NCBI GenBank assembly: GCA_004380135.1
Contig: QXCR01000057.1
Location: 1-64,000, forward strand
Source: Stemphylium vesicarium
Taxonomy: Eukaryota > Ascomycota > Dothideomycetes > Pleosporales > Pleosporaceae
Direction of reading: 5' to 3'
Length of the DNA: 64,000 bases
The notes beneath the pieces were generated by a model. It had not been told where the DNA came from and searched no databases. It worked only from the letters and a program-made list of their open reading frames with translations. This document shows positions 44,046-56,300 of the stretch, piece by piece. Position 1 is the stretch's first letter, and each line of letters begins with the position of its first letter. Position numbers and translations under genes: made by a program.

Positions 44046-45203
44046 TCTTTCTCCTCGCGACCGCTCCTCCCCATCATCAACCGACCGTCGCAAGACGGGA
44101 TCGTGAAACATGAGAATCGCGCGTACGGGCTGTCAATGCTATCTAGACGGCTTCCCCATGGACGACAGGCGGCGGGCACTGGCGGTGGGACGCGCAGCAG
44201 GCGTGACGGCGACGGCAGGGTGAATGCGCCTCAGTCGGCGATGGTCGTCCTGCGACAGGGCGATGGATGTGGATGCTTGGATAGCGAGAGAGGGAGCGAT
44301 GAAGATGGGATGGGGGCTGGTGTGGAGCAGCTCTGTCTAGATCACACACACACACGAACGGTTGGCAAGTCAGCTTCTGCTTAGTGCGGCTGCGGCAGGT
44401 GTCTCCCTGGAGCAGCTCCGGGCGTGATGCAGAGCCGCGATGAGGTTTGATGGAGAGGCTGCGACCAGCTACACGAGATGCGACAGGGCCGACGGGAGTC
44501 TACGGGGCACGCAGACGGCGTCTGCAATGGCGGAAATGCTCGTGGGGACGTCCATCGCGAGCCCTCTTCCGCTACTGCGCGCTCCTCTTAACAAAGCACC
44601 TGAACCCCATCTCTCGTAGAAGCATACACGCCCAGATGGTCCGTCGACCAATAATCGGCATGCACACGAGCGGCGCCGTGCAGCCTGCAGCCCGGCTTCA
44701 TTTGTGACTATCTGCAAGTGCTTTCTATACATGCCCGCCTACTGCTGCTGCCACCTGCTCGAGGGCGGGCGCGTTTGTTATTTCCCTTTGCAGAGACATC
44801 CACCTCTTCTTTGCTCCGCGTGCCGGGTTGAGGCGTTGCCAGCTTCGGCTAATCTACCGCGAGTCTCTGAACAACGGCGGACGTGCGCCCCGTTCCATCT
44901 CGCCCTCTGCATCCGCCCTTTTCTCTGTGTCTTGCCTCCTCATCTGTAGTAGCAAGTCCGCGATGCGCGACAAAACGCCATGAGCCCAGACGCACTCTAA
45001 ACGTGGCAGGAGCGTTGGGGCCTGCACTCCCTCATTGGGCGAGGCCTCCCAGCGACAGTGACGGAAGGCGCGACCCATGTCGGTGGGTCGTAGCGCGGTC
45101 CAAGCGTAGATCACGCTAAAAATCTGGGCGCTATCAATTCTCGAACTTTTTCGCAGAGGCGCATCCACCTCGTAAGCTGCAGCATCAACACTCGTACATC
45201 GCC
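44046..45203. promoter_or_regulatory. Divergent promoter region, INO80 / BRX1
   Basis: 1.16 kb with no supported gene. Contains a short CA dinucleotide run at about 44341-44356. It should carry both promoters. Confidence 0.45.
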
Positions 45204-46340
45204 ATGGCTTCCGTATACAAGACACTGTCGGGCGCGGAAAAGGATGAGAAGGAAGTCGCGGGAAAGCGAAACAAGCAGCGCGTGCTCATTCTGGTATGAA
45301 GTCCGTCTTTGAGGAAGACAAAAGATCCTTGCTAACAACTGGTAGAGTTCAAGAGGCGTCACATTCCGACACCGACATTTACTCCAAGATTTGTACTCTT
45401 TGATGTGAGTACTTTCAACGCGCCTTCCAAACTATCTACTAATGCCGCAAAGGCCCCATAGCCGAAAAGAGGCCAAACTCGACACCAAAACCAAGCTTTA
45501 CCAGCTTAACGAACTAGCAGGTACGGAAACCCTGTGAAACTGCCTTCTTCTTGCAACCAGAACGCTCGCAGATTGCGCTTTTCGATCTGATCACGGGACC
45601 TTGAATTTTAGCTGACTTCCATAGAACTTTACAACTGCAACAATGTCCTCTTCTTTGAGGCCCGCAAAGGCAAGGATCTTTACTGCTGGATGTCCAAGCC
45701 GCCAAACGGCCCCACGGTGAAGATGCACCTGCAGAACCTGCACACCATGGAAGAACTCAACTTCATCGGCAACTGTCTCAAGGGATCGCGACCAGTTCTC
45801 TCTTTCGATGCAGCCTTCGACAAGCAGGCCCATCTACGCGTCATCAAGGAACTCTTTACTCAGATTTTTGGTGTCCCCAAGACGAGCAGGAAGGTCAAGC
45901 CCTTCGTCGACCATGTGATGGGTTTCACCGTCACCGACGGCAAGATCTGGATCCGCGTTTTCCAGATCAACGAGAGCGAGCCTGGAAAGAAGAAGACCGT
46001 AGACGGCGAAGAGATGGATGTCGATGAGCCCGCGCCCAAAAAGAAAGGAGGAAAGGGAGAATTCGACGTCAACCTAGTTGAGATTGGTCCCCGCTTCGTG
46101 CTCACGCCCATTGTCATCCAGGAGTCCAGTTTTGGAGGACCCATCATCTACGAGAACAAGGAGTTCGTATCGCCCAACCAGATCCGTTCCGACTTGAGGA
46201 AGGCCAAGGCAGGCAGGTTCAACAGGCGGACAGAGGCGCAGAGAGACACTCTGCTCAAGCACCAGGAGCTGGGACTGACCTCCCACGGTGGAAGGAAGAA
46301 GGAGAAGGACCCCCTCAGCGACAACGTGCTGTTTGCATAA
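45204..46340 (+). CDS. BRX1: Ribosome biogenesis protein BRX1 (Brix domain)
   Basis: Nucleolar factor for 60S subunit assembly. Four exons: 45204-45293, 45346-45404, 45453-45520 and 45625-46340, with introns of 52, 48 and 104 bp, giving 310 aa. The Brix domain covers about residues 28-245: RVLILSSRGVTFRHRHLLQD, LMPHSRKEAKLD, VLFFEARKGKDLYCWMSKPP and GPTVKMHLQNLHTMEEL. A Lys-rich acidic insert lies at about 185-200. The C-terminus with RRKKEKDP-type basic residues fits nucleolar location. Conserved and normally essential. Confidence 0.96.
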
Positions 46341-46558
46341 GTCGTTTGCAATGTTTTCAGAGGGCAAAAGTGGCGTTTATGGGATGCATCTTACATAGGA
46401 CCGGCGTCGATTTGTTGGGCTGGGCACGTGCCTGCATGTATAGCGATATACCCAAAAGCTATCAACTCATGGGGAGCTCATCTTCGAGCGACCGCTATAC
46501 AAATCTCTCCATGCATTCGCACAGTAATCTTAAGGTTCATCGCACTTGACTACGGAGG

Positions 46559-47545
46559 CTACCACGTTCTTTGCGCAGTCATGCTCTTTTCTAGATCTTC
46601 CTTGTACTCATCACTAACACCACTTGCCATTGCCTTGCGGACCCCGTACAGCGCTCTGAACGGATCCAGCACTACCTGCGCCTGCTCGATATTACTCTCA
46701 TCTTGCACGCGATGCACTCTTCCACTTGGAAACTTGACGCGACTTATAGCGCCGTCTATCAGATGGACCTGCAGCCGGTGCAACTGCGGCACCACGACGA
46801 GCAAATCCACCAATTCCCTTACTTTACTCCGTATGCCCGCCGACAAGCCTCTACCACCATAGTTATACTTGATCATACCCGTGTAATCATCCACAGACTC
46901 AACGTTCACAATGTAATTCTTGATACGCAGCAGATTCCTCTGCGAGAAGTGGTCTAGGAACTGGTACGTTTGGTTTGGCGTCAGGTTATTCGCAGTCCGC
47001 CATCGGTACCGGAAGTTGATGGCATTGAACGTCACGTCGACGACGAAGATGTTGTCGCCGTAGAGCATATCGGCCGTCTCTTCGTGGACTTGGCGCGATA
47101 CGGCTAGTAGGCTGGTGCTCCCGCGTCGCCATACAATGTCGTTGCCCGTTTCGCGCTCCGTCCGCGGTAGTGTTCGCTGCATGCGCCAGCCCCCGTCGCC
47201 ATTCTTCTGCCGGACGAAAGTCAGATTGTATTCGGACTTTGGGGGTGCGTCAACTGAGCGCTGCAAACGCACATCGAAGGTGGTCGTGTGGGGGAGGACG
47301 AGACTGTAGATCTGGCGGCGGAGCTCGATCGGGAGGCGGAGGAGGGCTGGCGACTGCTGAGACACCGCATCTGTAGACTGCATTGTTTCTCTAGCAACTT
47401 CGGGCTTGGGGCTCGCGAATGTGGGCTTCGAAGTGGTTTGCGACTTCAGGCGGCATGCTTCACGGATGTTGACGCCATCGGCTGTCTTCCGCCTCCACGC
47501 CGATTGGCCCCCCACACAGTCCGGGTTAGCTCCACTTGGCGCCAT
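46559..47545 (-). CDS. DUF7730-like fungal protein
   Basis: A 328-aa single-exon protein. The block ALLRLPIELRRQIYSLVLPH at about residues 69-88, followed by LLAVSRQVHEETADMLYGDN at about 145-165, is the F-box-like pattern of the DUF7730/2EXR group common in Dothideomycetes. The rest is mixed alpha/beta. A second possible start is ATG 47383, giving a protein of 274 aa that begins shortly before the domain. Function unknown. Convergent with BRX1. Confidence 0.75.
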   Translation of the reverse strand: MAPSGANPDCVGGQSAWRRKTADGVNIREACRLKSQTTSKPTFASPKPEVARETMQSTDAVSQQSPALLRLPIELRRQIYSLVLPHTTTFDVRLQRSVDAPPKSEYNLTFVRQKNGDGGWRMQRTLPRTERETGNDIVWRRGSTSLLAVSRQVHEETADMLYGDNIFVVDVTFNAINFRYRWRTANNLTPNQTYQFLDHFSQRNLLRIKNYIVNVESVDDYTGMIKYNYGGRGLSAGIRSKVRELVDLLVVVPQLHRLQVHLIDGAISRVKFPSGRVHRVQDESNIEQAQVVLDPFRALYGVRKAMASGVSDEYKEDLEKSMTAQRTW

Positions 47546-48033
47546 GTATCAACTCCACGGTACGTCGTGACGGTGACTCCTGAGTTGTCTTCGTCCAGTC
47601 ACACCAACCATGTCACAGACTTGCAACGACAGCTCGTCGGAGCCCGCATTCATTTGCACCATGTCTCTACAGAATGTTGTCGCATTTTCTACTTATAGCC
47701 CCAACGGAGGGGTCTTATCTATCTGAACTACGAGTTCCGTGTCGGTGAAGAGGCGAAATAGTTGCGCACCGATTGATCGAGAAATCTTACAGCATAATCA
47801 GGCTGAGAGGTAGTCGAGAAGAATAGAAATCGACGTTTGTATTCTTCACTACCAGAAGAATTACGAATCAGCACCACAGAGTGGGCTGAATATACATGCC
47901 GACTTGACAACTCGCGAGTGAGTAACACCTTGCATTGAAGACAAACAACGAACATCACATTTTTCATTGATACTGACTGCAAACGTCACAAGAAGAAAAA
48001 AACACCATTCAAAATTATACATCGCAACCCAAG
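47546..48033. other. Divergent intergenic region
   Basis: 488 bp between the DUF7730-like and F-box genes. No element was recognised. Confidence 0.4.
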
Positions 48034-49104
48034 ATGTTATTCGAGGACCTCGCAACCGAGCTCGTAGTGCAGGTCTTCCTCTCCTGCAGCGCAGTAACCG
48101 ACGTAACATCGCTGTCTTCGACCTGCAAACGCTTCCGCAACATCTACACCTCATCGCAAAAACTCCCCATACTCGAGAACGCTGCGGAGACGCAATTCGG
48201 GCCCCTAGATGACCTCACTCAGCTCCTCACCCACAACGCCAGCCAGCCCGCGCACATTGCCCGTTCAGCCCCCTTCTCCCTCGCCCTACTCAAGCAAATC
48301 GTCCAGCACGGCCGCGTTGCTGAGAAATGGAGCGACATGTATCCGTTCAAGAAATGGAAGCACAACTACGAGAGCCGGCGCCTGCTGACGCCCTCAGAGC
48401 GGTATCGTGTGAGAAGAGCAATCTACCGCATCTGGCTCTACTCGCGCGCCTTCCACAACCGCGACCACCCCCGCGAACTCCGCGCAACCCGCCTCATTCT
48501 CCTCAAGCGTGCCGCCCTCCTCCACAACTGGAGTACCTGGGACCTCGCCGAGATCGCAGACGTCCACAGCGTCATGCGCGAAGTCGTCCAGAGCAATGTA
48601 TGCCCCTCCAACGGCACCATTGCGCGGAAATTCAAAAAGAGATATCCCGGCAACGAGCACAATCTTCTCTTCAACATTCACCTCAATTACCCGCCAACTG
48701 CACCTCAGGCCTCTAACCCGTTTACCCCGAACCCGCTTTCTACCTCCTTCAACAATACAAATACATACACGTCGTGCTACGCGGTGTCAAAGTACTCTCT
48801 CCATCCGTCGCATGAGGTCGGCGCAGAAGGCTGGGGCGACGATATACCACATTACTACGTTGTAGAGGATTACCTCAAGCTTGATCCGGCGCAGATACTT
48901 TATCTCAAGGAGAACGCGCCGCTCAAGGGCATGGTGGAGGGCTATGTCAGGAGTCTCTGCCCGGAATACGATTGGTTTACTAATAACGGGGAGACGTGGG
49001 TGCAGACGCTGGAATTCGTGCTCGATGAAAGGGGCGAGGATTTTTTGGAGTTTATGGGTGCGATTCAGGACGGGAGGTTGGGCGTTGCTGTTGATGACGA
49101 GTAA
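48034..49104 (+). CDS. F-box domain protein
   Basis: A 356-aa single-exon protein. Residues 1-45 (LFEDLATELVVQVFLSCSAV, then SLSSTCKRFRNIY) match the F-box, which binds SKP1 in SCF ubiquitin ligases. The rest has no known repeat and resembles other uncharacterised fungal F-box proteins, with conserved-looking Trp and Arg residues at about 100-140. The substrate is unknown. Convergent with the large macrodomain gene. Confidence 0.82.
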   Translation: MLFEDLATELVVQVFLSCSAVTDVTSLSSTCKRFRNIYTSSQKLPILENAAETQFGPLDDLTQLLTHNASQPAHIARSAPFSLALLKQIVQHGRVAEKWSDMYPFKKWKHNYESRRLLTPSERYRVRRAIYRIWLYSRAFHNRDHPRELRATRLILLKRAALLHNWSTWDLAEIADVHSVMREVVQSNVCPSNGTIARKFKKRYPGNEHNLLFNIHLNYPPTAPQASNPFTPNPLSTSFNNTNTYTSCYAVSKYSLHPSHEVGAEGWGDDIPHYYVVEDYLKLDPAQILYLKENAPLKGMVEGYVRSLCPEYDWFTNNGETWVQTLEFVLDERGEDFLEFMGAIQDGRLGVAVDDE

Positions 49105-49153
49105 TGTGTGGGGGAGGAGGTACACTGGTGCTGGCAGTAAATGAAATGGCGAG

Positions 49154-49192
49154 TTTTTTTTTTATTTTAGTTTTTTTTAGTTTTTTTTTACG
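49154..49192 (+). terminator. T-rich 3' region
   Basis: Three T8-T9 runs separated by ATTTTAG and AG follow the F-box stop codon by about 50 bp. Plausible 3'-end signal for this gene; its complement is A-rich for the convergent gene. Confidence 0.3.
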
Positions 49193-49228
49193 ATTGACCT
49201 GGAATAACCATAGCATCTACACGTCAAT

Positions 49229-52200
49229 CTACTCCTCAGCATCATGCTCGTAGTATTCCATCTCATCTTCTTTGATATCCCCAGCCAACGCCTTGCTCGA
49301 TCGCGCCTGCTTCCTCGCCTTCTCACCCTTTCCATCTCTCCAACCCCCTCCATGTGAAACTGTCGAAGTTCCCGGTTCAGTTTTTCCACGTGCGGGTTCC
49401 TCAGGTCTGAAATTTGCATCACCCGGCATTGGACCTAAAGTTAAAGCCATCTTCTCAAAAGGCGATCGCCGCCGCCACTCGTCAGTCATCTTCGCCCAGG
49501 TTTTGATTTCATCGAGGCCCACAGCGCGGCGCACAACGACGGTATCACCCATGGCTTTGAATTGTTCTCCAACCTTGCGCAGGGCCCACAAGCTCACAAG
49601 ACGCGTGTCAATTCTTGTCCAGTCCTTGTGAGAAGGAACATCATAGATGTAATCCTTGACATTGATGGCGCTGAGATCGAGTGGCCAATCATCATAAATG
49701 TCTTCCCGTTGCCGAGAAATGGTGGATGATAGTGTGTCTCGTCTCAACTGTATTTGCCGCTCTCTCGACCGCTCCAGGATGCGGTATATCTCTTTTTTCG
49801 ATAGAAAACGACGCAGAACTATCCAATCCCCTTTATCCTCGCTGTCGCTAGGCATGAATTCACGGACCACGATCCGCTTATCAAATCCGGTCCAGATTAT
49901 GCCCAATCGGAAATGAAACACAAAAACGTACTGTCTCCACGGAATGTCGGAAATCTTGATGTCGGGCCTCCATGGAATATCTGGAAACGAAGATTCGGGT
50001 AGCGGAGAAACTAGTGGGTCCTCTTCAAGCGTTGTAAAGGTATACGGCACGTCGGTCCTTCCAGGATTCGCCTTTGCGTCTCGATACTCCTGCGATAACT
50101 TCAGCAGAGAGCGTATCTCCTCCTCGGATAGATGCCCCTCAATGGTCACAAAACCAGCATCATTGAAGGTGTGGCCGATTCCCAGTACTTCAGGTTCGAT
50201 GAGATGCAGGTGGCTTCCAACGATCGTGAGAGGCTTCCCCCCTTCGTTCTCCCAGGTGACGTACTTCATTGAGAATTCGTCGACATCAGACTCTGTGTCA
50301 GATTTTGCCACCAATGTTGCCACATCAGAAGCTGCCGCCGGTTCGTCAACCTTTTTCCACGTCTCCCAAGGCATCGTCGCCAATTGATTTCGAAAAGCGC
50401 TTTCATATAATCCCTTTGGAGCAATCTCGTCTGAGCGTAAAGCGATCCATTGTTCATCTTCGCCAAGGTCTAGTAATCCTCTTTCTTTTAGCTCGTACAG
50501 AACAGGAGTAATGGCAGCAAGAGGAGTGTCAAGCTCAGAACCCAAGGCCTCAGGGTCGCGTCTGCCTTCAGGCCATTTTCTCAATGTAGAGAGGACGCGA
50601 TCAGCCAACGTATTACCAGGCTGCATTTCTCGAGTCGTTACTTCAGCACTCGGATCGAGTTCCTTCGAGTTCCTTTTCTTTTCCGCATTTATGGCATATC
50701 CAGCCTGCTCGCCCAAGGGCGTCAATGTCCACTTTTCTGGATCATTTGAACTATCAATCTGATGTTGCGAGACGAGTGCCATGATCGCGGGTTTTACACC
50801 TGCAGAGGTGTCACGGAGGGCTTCGGCGAGCTCCTCGATAGTCAGGCCTTTTCTTTCCTCGGGATTGCGATCTTCGCGTGCCATGTAAGCCAAGATGCGC
50901 GTGGCAAGCGGAATTGTATGATGAAACTGCTGATACAGTGAAGGCTTTACAGTCGTTGTTCTTGGTGGATCTGATATCACCCAAGTATCTTTGTCAATGG
51001 TGCTGTGAACCTTTTTCTGCGCAGCAAGTTCTTCGAGAGTTGAAAATATCGTTACTGGGTCACTGCTGAGTGCTGCAGCGATATCGCTGATATTTTGGCC
51101 AATGTAGGATCCTGGTCGAGAGTTGAAGTCGTTGGTCAAGTAATCGAGGACCTTTGTGGATAAAGTATCTTGCGTCCCTTCAACTCGCAGCTTGGATTCC
51201 GCACTTATGCCGGCTGGATCTTCTGCTGAGCTCGTAGTATCTCCCGCTCCTTCAGGAGATGTTTCCGGATTTGTCAGAGCGTCTTTTGGGTGTGCCTCTT
51301 CTCTGACTTGACTTTGCCGGCGAGTTCGTTTGAGAGCTCGTTCGAAAGTGCTGAAAAGAGCCCTTGAATCGATAGCCTCATTACAAAAGAAAGACGCGGT
51401 AGCTCTCTCTTCTGGTATTGATGACGCCCTTCGAACATGCATCAGTGTCGCTGCACTAGGGTTCGTATCAAGCTGAGCTGTACTAGTAGGTACCAATTCG
51501 AATGACGTGATGGGCTTGCTATCCGGGAGAAAAAATCCATCACCACGCTCACTGGCTTCGTAAATATTGACTGAGCTTCCGAGTACGTGAATGATGCAAT
51601 AGTTTTGAGAAACGGGCGTCCAGAAACGAGAGGGAAAAGGTTCAGCGGAGTCATCAGCGAAGAACTGAGGTGTCCAGCTCGAGTTCGGTGGCGAGATGTT
51701 CGAAACAAAAACCTTGGCAGTCATTACCGCAAGGTGCTCATTTCCCAGCACATTCCCAAGTGTGTTATCTCTAGAACTTGACAGAGATTTTCCTGTGTCG
51801 GGTAGTGGCTTAGACGAGGAGATTTTTGGAGTCCCAAGAGGATGGCCGCTCGATTGGATGGAATCCTTGTTCTGGGTAGGCGGAAAGTAAACAGGCAGAA
51901 GGCTTTTGTAAATACCCTCATCGCTGGACGAGATAACCACGAACACAATCTTTTCCAACCCACCCTGCTTCCTCGATTCGAGGAAACGCTTGACCTCCTC
52001 CATGGCGAGCGATGCGCCCTCACGACGCGGATAGTTCAGCGAGCCCGTTCCAATACTCGGTATGGCGACCGACTTGGCACCCAAGAATGTGGCGTTGTGT
52101 AGTATCCTGCGGTAAATGCTGCGCAATGTGTTTTTGGTATCTTTCTTAAGGAGCCCGGGAGGGATGGCATGTAGAATGTGTTTGGCCGGCAAAAGGTATC

Positions 52201-55200
52201 CCGGGGTCGTTTTGACCTCACCAGCTTGGCATCCGCCAAAACTTTTGACTTCGTCCAACAATTCCTGTCCGCCCTTCTTGAAGATGGTGCGATCCAGAGT
52301 ACCCATACCCAAGAAGTGTGGATCGGTAGAATTGACGATGACATCGACGTCGAGCTTAGTGATGTCCTCTCTCACCAAGCAGACTGTCTGGTTGAAGGCG
52401 ATTGACGGTTGCGCCATAGTAGGCTTGGACTCGAGGTCGCCAAGCTGATAGAGGTTTGCCACAGACATGATTTGTTGTAGCTTGATCAAATCTTTGCTGT
52501 TAGGGGCAGTGGGTGGGGAGCGCCGGACGTACATCTCCTTGTCCAGATGATCACGAATTCCTCCGGCGTCCTGACCCTTCTCTTTAACACGGTAGTTCTC
52601 TAGGATTTGACGGACTGCTGGTATCAGATCCCATTCGTCTCTTTTCCTGGTCAAGACGTCGAGGCTGTTCGCGAAGACCAAACAGTATTCCAAGAACTGC
52701 CCGAGGTTGGCTCCATGCGCCGCATGCATTCTGGTATTTTCCTCCTTCCATATCTTCTGGAGGATTTTTTTGGTGCGCGTGACATCTTTTGCCCGCTCAT
52801 TCATGTCTGCGAGGCTGCTACAGAACATTTGCAAAACAGAGCAGAGCAGGCTGAGATCTCCCAGGCTTCGTTCGATTTTTGTGGGCCCTAACAAGTGGCG
52901 GCGAAGTGAAGCAATCGCGGAGTCAATTCCACGGAGCAATCTGAGATGGTCGGTTTCCAGCTTTGAAACTATTGCGCCGAACTCATTCGAGAGTTCTGTG
53001 GTTACTTTCTGCACCTGTGCCCATGTTTCCAGTATTTGAGCCGCCAACGCAGCTCGATTCACTGACCAGTCGGAAGCCTTCGCCGCGTCTAGATCTCCAT
53101 GTGTGGGTGGGAAAAACACTGGGAAATAGTCTGTATAAGCCTTTGCATCCGCTGCTGAGTAGACGCAGAAGATGATACGTTCAAATCGGTGTTCCCAATG
53201 AGCATCCAGATAGTCGCGGACTTCCTGGAGTGCTATACGGGAAGCTTCACGAGGAGAAAATCCAGCGCCCCCGCTACACAGGCACGGGAAGGCGATCGTT
53301 CTAATGTCGGACGAGCGTGCCTTGTTCAAAGCGTTTCGATAGCAATCACCGAGAACATTGAACTGGCTGACTCCTTTCGACCCTATATAACTCGGTCCCA
53401 CAGCATGCAATATCCAAGATGATGGAAGATCATGACCTTCAGTAAGACTGACTTGACCAGTCTTGAGCTCCCTTTCTGAATTTGCCTCCTGTACAAGTTT
53501 TGGCCCACCAGCTTTCATCACGGCGTGATGTAGTGTCCCCAGGGCTGGTGAGCGTTTTAAGTCAGAGGGCGCATTGTTAACAATGGCATCAACCTTCAGT
53601 TTCGTCAAGTCGTAGTAACAGAACGAAATGAGCCGGTTGTATAGATCGTTTGGTGCATAGCTCTGGTCGCGTTGTAACAGTCGCCGCGACCGGTACAGAG
53701 AGCGTAGTGTCGGAATTTGGTCTACCCCAAGAGTTGTCTGCTTCTCTGACGGTTGGTCGAATTCCTCGTCATGCGAGTTGCTTCCGTCTTGTATCTGGTC
53801 CTGGACCATATTCAATCGGTTTTGGCTATCATCGGGGAGTTGCTGTAAGCTTTCCGCGGACAGGACACCGCGACCAGGATCGACCATACGAATCAACTTC
53901 TGATGAGCAGGCTGCGATGTAGCTATAGAACTTACGTTAGCTCAAAGATTTCAACGATGGGGTAATCTATGTATTCTCAAACTTACTGTAATCGTCAGTC
54001 TCTTCATCATCTCGTCCATTAGTAGCGTCGCTGGGCAAAGAATCCAGGAGTTCTGAGTCGGAGCTACCACGGCTTGCGACGCTGCTTGCACCATCGGATT
54101 CGTCTTCTCTACTATGAGGCAAAGCAAAGGTTGCGATACGCTCTAAATGATTTGCGATATGGTGTTGGAAGTCGCCTAGCCCTTCCGTATCCGCAGAAGC
54201 ATAACATATCGGGCATCTCGTCCGCATATCTAATGTAGTGGCTTCACCAACCTCAACAATGGTCCCAATCTCGTTTTCCGGGATACTGTCGAGATGCTTT
54301 TGCCGAAGATGACTTTCTAGGCCGGATTGAGAATCGTAAACTGCAGCTGGATGCTCCGGGCACCTCCAGACTTTGCGGTGACTCGCTTCATGCTCCGCCC
54401 ATTCTCTGCGACTGCGAAACAGCAGGTCTGGATTTGCGCATTCAGAATATGTGCAGCTGTATGGCTGTAAGTCTTGCAATAAGTGCATCTTCCAAGCTCT
54501 TCCTTTCCCGTATCTGGCGGGACATACGATCCAACAATACGGGCATTCGAAGTCTTTATCACTAGCGGCTGCTTTTGGTGGCGGAGGTAAATCGACACCT
54601 TTCCCGTGGACATCTTTCACCGTCACAGCATAACTTGTAACTGATTTGGTGTCCACTATATCATCCAGAGATTGATGGTGTCGTGTCACCTCTGTGCCTG
54701 AAAGAAGTGTCCTGCCGGTCTTCTGGCTTGGCGTCGCCCTGAGAGCTGTGATGACGGGCGTTGTCTAAGAGCAGCAGTTAGCACAAGGATCGACGGATGG
54801 ATAAGATAGGCTTTTAGCGGCGCAATGATGTAAAGGGCCACCACTTAATCAGCGCTAGAATCCCTTCGTCTTCACAAAAGTCCTTTCAAGAAAGACAGAC
54901 AGAGCCACACGGGGGAACTGACAGGTGGGAGTTCCGATGCGTCCATAAGAGCTGCATCAGGCTTCTTGAGTTCTGCAATGACTCCCGGGTCTTGAATCTC
55001 TTCGGATGTCGTAGAGGCACTCAATTTATCACGATCTGAACGGTCAGCCAGTTAGACCAAGATCAAATCATCTTCAGCTGCTTACGTCGTTTCCAATATT
55101 TGAAATGTCGCCTGCGAAGGGTGATGGATGCACTCAACCGCGTGGTCAGAAAGTCTTGCTCTGCCTGCCCATCTTCAACATACGACTGACGCAGATGCGA

Positions 55201-55800
55201 AAGTAGTTCCCGAACATGATTGAGATCCTGCGCAGCATATACGTCAAAGATGTCAACACCTGTCTCCGGATCTTTCTGCGTGTAAGAGGAAGCTCTTAGT
55301 GATCTTGAGCGAATGCCGGGTGTTCTGATGCGGACGCTAAGCTTGTAGAGATTGTCGATAATGTCGATGATCTCTTCAAATCGCACCTTCAACTCGCTTC
55401 TGGGTTCGTCGCAGTCACTATCCTCGTCTTCTTCTTCGCTGAAAAAGCCATCGTCGTTGTCGTCCTCTTCGGCAGGATTTGTGGTGACTTGCTCCTCATA
55501 AGGCAACCGAGCACCAGATAGGACGGCGTAAGCCTCATTGACGTTGTGCGCAAGCTCGTCCAGAAGCTTGAGCACGTTGGTGTTCGATACGGGTGCGTCT
55601 CGTAGCCTGTAGTCGAGAGAGCTGTGGCCTTTCTGCAAAGCCCCCAAATTACCAGCCCAGACACGAAACCTTCCAAATTCGTCCTCGAGTGCTTCGTCGT
55701 CAATTTTGTTCATCCCCTCGCGGGTGCTAGCACTGAGCACAGTGATCAAGTTTTGAAATGCGCGTACATTTGATGCTGTCGCAAGCCGCAGTGAAGACAT
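49229..55800 (-). CDS. Giant multidomain protein: helical domain, C2H2 fingers, two macrodomains, winged helices
   Basis: Reconstructed as one gene of four exons: 55086-55800, 54923-55035, 53987-54764 and 49229-53922, giving 2,099 aa. All junctions keep frame; the weakest is the GTCAGT donor at 54922. Residues 1-245 are the helical domain (ELGRFRVWAGN-type motif, here DEFGRFRVWAGNLGA) that in fungi usually precedes C2H2 fingers. Fingers lie at about 345-490 (FECPYCWIVC onward). Macrodomain 1 is at about 626-795, keeping VDAIVN but not the usual GGG loop. A helical spacer follows at 800-1040. Macrodomain 2 is at about 1042-1194 (VDVIVNSTDP, IPSIGTGSLNYP). Three winged-helix-like repeats start near 1454, 1541 and 1641. 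A triplicated motif lies at 1786-2020. Macrodomains normally bind or hydrolyse ADP-ribose. I infer a role in non-self or stress response with nucleic-acid contact. The gene could also be two transcripts if the 53923-53986 intron is not used. Confidence 0.78.
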
Positions 55801-56300
55801 GATGAGCAGTCGGCATGTTAAGGAAAGGCAAGTGGGGGAGGGGTGTGGTGCACCACAGGATTCGAGGCCGTGGGCGAAGATTAGCCCAATGGCTCCAAGT
55901 CGATGAGTCGCAGACCAAGGCCGATATCGCGAAGGCTTAGACCTTCCGCTGCTGTATCATTGATTATAGAGAGTTGCGAGAGTCGTGCAGTCAACTGGGT
56001 GGTGACTGCCTGGGGTGGCGGTGCTAGGATCTTTGCAGCTTGGTGGGGGCGCAGTTCAGGCGTCTTCCAGACGGCGGTTCGTTCATCCCATCTCTCCCCG
56101 CTCGAAACCTGGGAACTCTGATACCTTCCAGTTACCTACGCTCGGTGAGGTGTCTTGCTTCAGTTGTTGGTGTGGCGAGCGAGTTTGTGCGTGTGCCTGC
56201 TTTGAGATCCAGCCTCGAGCCCCGCCAGTGCCTTCCTTTCTTGCGCACCGAGGAAGCGCGACATTCTGGCTTCGTCTGGAAACTGTAAATATTCACCGCA
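55801..56300. promoter_or_regulatory. 500-bp divergent promoter, macrodomain gene / DUF7580 gene
   Basis: The only sequence between two start codons pointing away from each other, so the two genes may be co-regulated. No TATA box was recognised. Confidence 0.5.
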
